Below, piece after piece: positions 63,082-64,000 of a DNA stretch of 64,000 nucleotides. A program made the translations under genes and the position numbers. Every line of letters starts with the position of its first letter. Positions within the stretch are counted from its first letter, which is position 1. The notes under the pieces were generated by a model. It had not been told where the DNA came from and did not search any database. It saw nothing but the letters and a program-made list of their open reading frames with translations. The DNA comes from Euclidia mi (Eukaryota > Arthropoda > Insecta > Lepidoptera > Erebidae). Where the stretch lies: positions 69,211,251 to 69,275,250 of the forward strand of contig OX123188.2 of the NCBI GenBank assembly GCA_944739405.2. Direction: 5' to 3'.

Positions 63082-64000
63082 ATGGCATCTGATGATGAAT
63101 CATCTTTTCACTCGGCAAATAATTCCTCTGTTTCTTCAGACGACGACAGTTTTTCTTCAGTAACAGGCACTCTTGGCGATTTTATTCGTGGATCTTTTAG
63201 CCTACAACGCCAACGTTGCAATTCGTTAAATGTCAGCCATATTAACGCTCAAAGTCTCCCAAGCCATTACAGCGATCTTGTGGAGGCGTTTACACAGTCA
63301 AACGTTCATGCCGTCCTGGTCTCAGAAAGCTGGCTCAAACCTCAACTTCTTTCCACCACTTACCCCCTTACTGGTTACATTCTAATCCGGAATGATCGCA
63401 CCGGAAAGAGGGGTGGTGGTGTTGCCATTTACCTACGCAGTGACTTTCCTTATAAAATTATTGCTTCTTCTTCCTTTTCTATCGCTGCTGAATTTCTTTT
63501 CATCGAGGTTTGTGTCAAAGGGGCGCGGACCATTCTTGGCGTAATTTACTGTCCCCCAAATATCGATTACTTCACCAATTTGGAATTGGTTCTAGAATCT
63601 TTAGAGTCTGAGTACGAGCATCATATCATCATGGGTGATTTAAATACCGATCTCCTGCTCCCAAACTCCCATCGTTCCCGAAAACTCCACACCATTGTCG
63701 AATCTGTTGGTCTTCACATTTTACCGTTGAATGCCACACATCATAATACCAACAGTGAAGATACATGGTTGGATTTGATTTTCACCTCGGCTCCTTACCT
63801 CGTATCCTCTCACGGTCAACATCCCGCTCCCGGTTTCTCGCATCATGACCTTATCTACATAATTATCCTATATCCTTCAACCTCCTAAACCCAAACCCAA
63901 GGTACTGTACAGGCGTTGCTTTGCACGTATGAGCATCAATAATCTACATTTGGATGCATCGAAAATTGATTGGGGGCCTTTGGAGGCAGCAGCTACAGTT
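63082..64000 (+). pseudogene. LINE ORF2 N-terminus (endonuclease), one frameshift, incomplete
   Basis: The open frame to 63888 gives the polar leader (ESSFHSANNSSVSSDDDSFS) and the endonuclease: NVSHINAQSLPSHYSDL, VSESWLKP, GGGVAIYLRS, IMGDLNTDLLL, THHNTNSEDTWLDLIF and FSHHDLIY. At about 63865 one extra nucleotide shifts the frame. The next frame continues LSYILQPPKPKPKVLYRRCF, matching residues 258-277 of the open ORF2 at 33834-36806. It is therefore a frameshifted copy, or there is a sequencing indel. The RT would lie beyond the window. Confidence 0.88.

Larger units (their letters stand above)
61528..64000 (+). mobile_element. Two-ORF non-LTR LINE (copy 2), cut by window end
   Basis: A diverged relative of the 33.5-38.1 kb element. 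The 5' leader shares ACCACCTACCAGC with ACCACCTGCCAGC near 38060. It continues with ORF1 (61690-62442), a 639-bp spacer and ORF2 (from 63082). The window ends early in ORF2. The 5' boundary is approximate and follows directly after the SINE's target duplication. Confidence 0.85.

Overview
This window looks like AT-rich intergenic or intronic DNA from an insect, most likely a moth or butterfly. The evidence is its repeat families: elements ending in the palindrome GTCCACTGCTGGAC with ATG-repeat tails, Helitron-like ends carrying TCAGTCAGTAACGCAAGG, 3' ends carrying CCCTTCGGGGATAAAAGGCG, and jockey-, RTE- and Penelope-type retroelements together with a Tc1 element. Lepidoptera is an inference from these families; no species-level marker was seen. 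Nothing prokaryotic or viral was recognised. || Layout. 0-5 kb: sparse DNA with one tRNA-derived SINE in a 19-bp target duplication. 4.9-8.5 kb: Helitron-like sequence with a tandem internal array, interrupted by a 216-bp MITE and a SINE. 8.6-10.2 kb: a complete Tc1 transposon with an open DD34E transposase. 12-13 kb: a Penelope 3' fragment and a LINE C-terminal fragment. 14-15 kb: Helitron ends. 15.1-17.7 kb: a broken, partly inverted RTE LINE. 19.1-20.3 kb: an ORF1-only retroelement with its own 3' tail. 21.4 kb: a GC-rich inverted-repeat element. 24-29 kb: a SINE, a complete 548-bp non-autonomous Helitron, a hAT MITE and another Helitron end. 31.4-33.2 kb: a LINE fragment, then exon-like segments of a probable host membrane protein with an Ig-like domain. 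33.5-38.1 kb: a nearly intact two-ORF LINE on the minus strand. 39.1-52.3 kb: an old jockey-type LINE (minus) that has received three insertions, the largest a 7.0-kb Penelope inverted dimer containing an assembly gap. 52-57 kb: quiet DNA with two exon-like segments of a minus-strand host gene and several retroelement 3' ends. 57-61.5 kb: Helitron and SINE remnants. 61.5 kb to the end: a second, diverged copy of the two-ORF LINE, cut by the window edge. || How the parts relate. Most of the sequence is a record of mobile-element activity. Two LINE families share their 3' ends with short non-coding repeats, which suggests that those SINEs borrow the LINE machinery. The Penelope copies carry both a reverse transcriptase and a GIY-YIG endonuclease, and two separate insertions have the same outward-facing 3'-end architecture. 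The 200-N gap is flanked by about 1.4 kb that is repeated almost exactly on each side in dovetail order, so the apparent duplication there is probably an unmerged contig overlap. Host coding content is small and uncertain: an Ig/transmembrane gene or pseudogene (plus strand, about 31.8-33.2 kb) and the start of an unrecognised gene (minus strand, about 54.9-55.9 kb).
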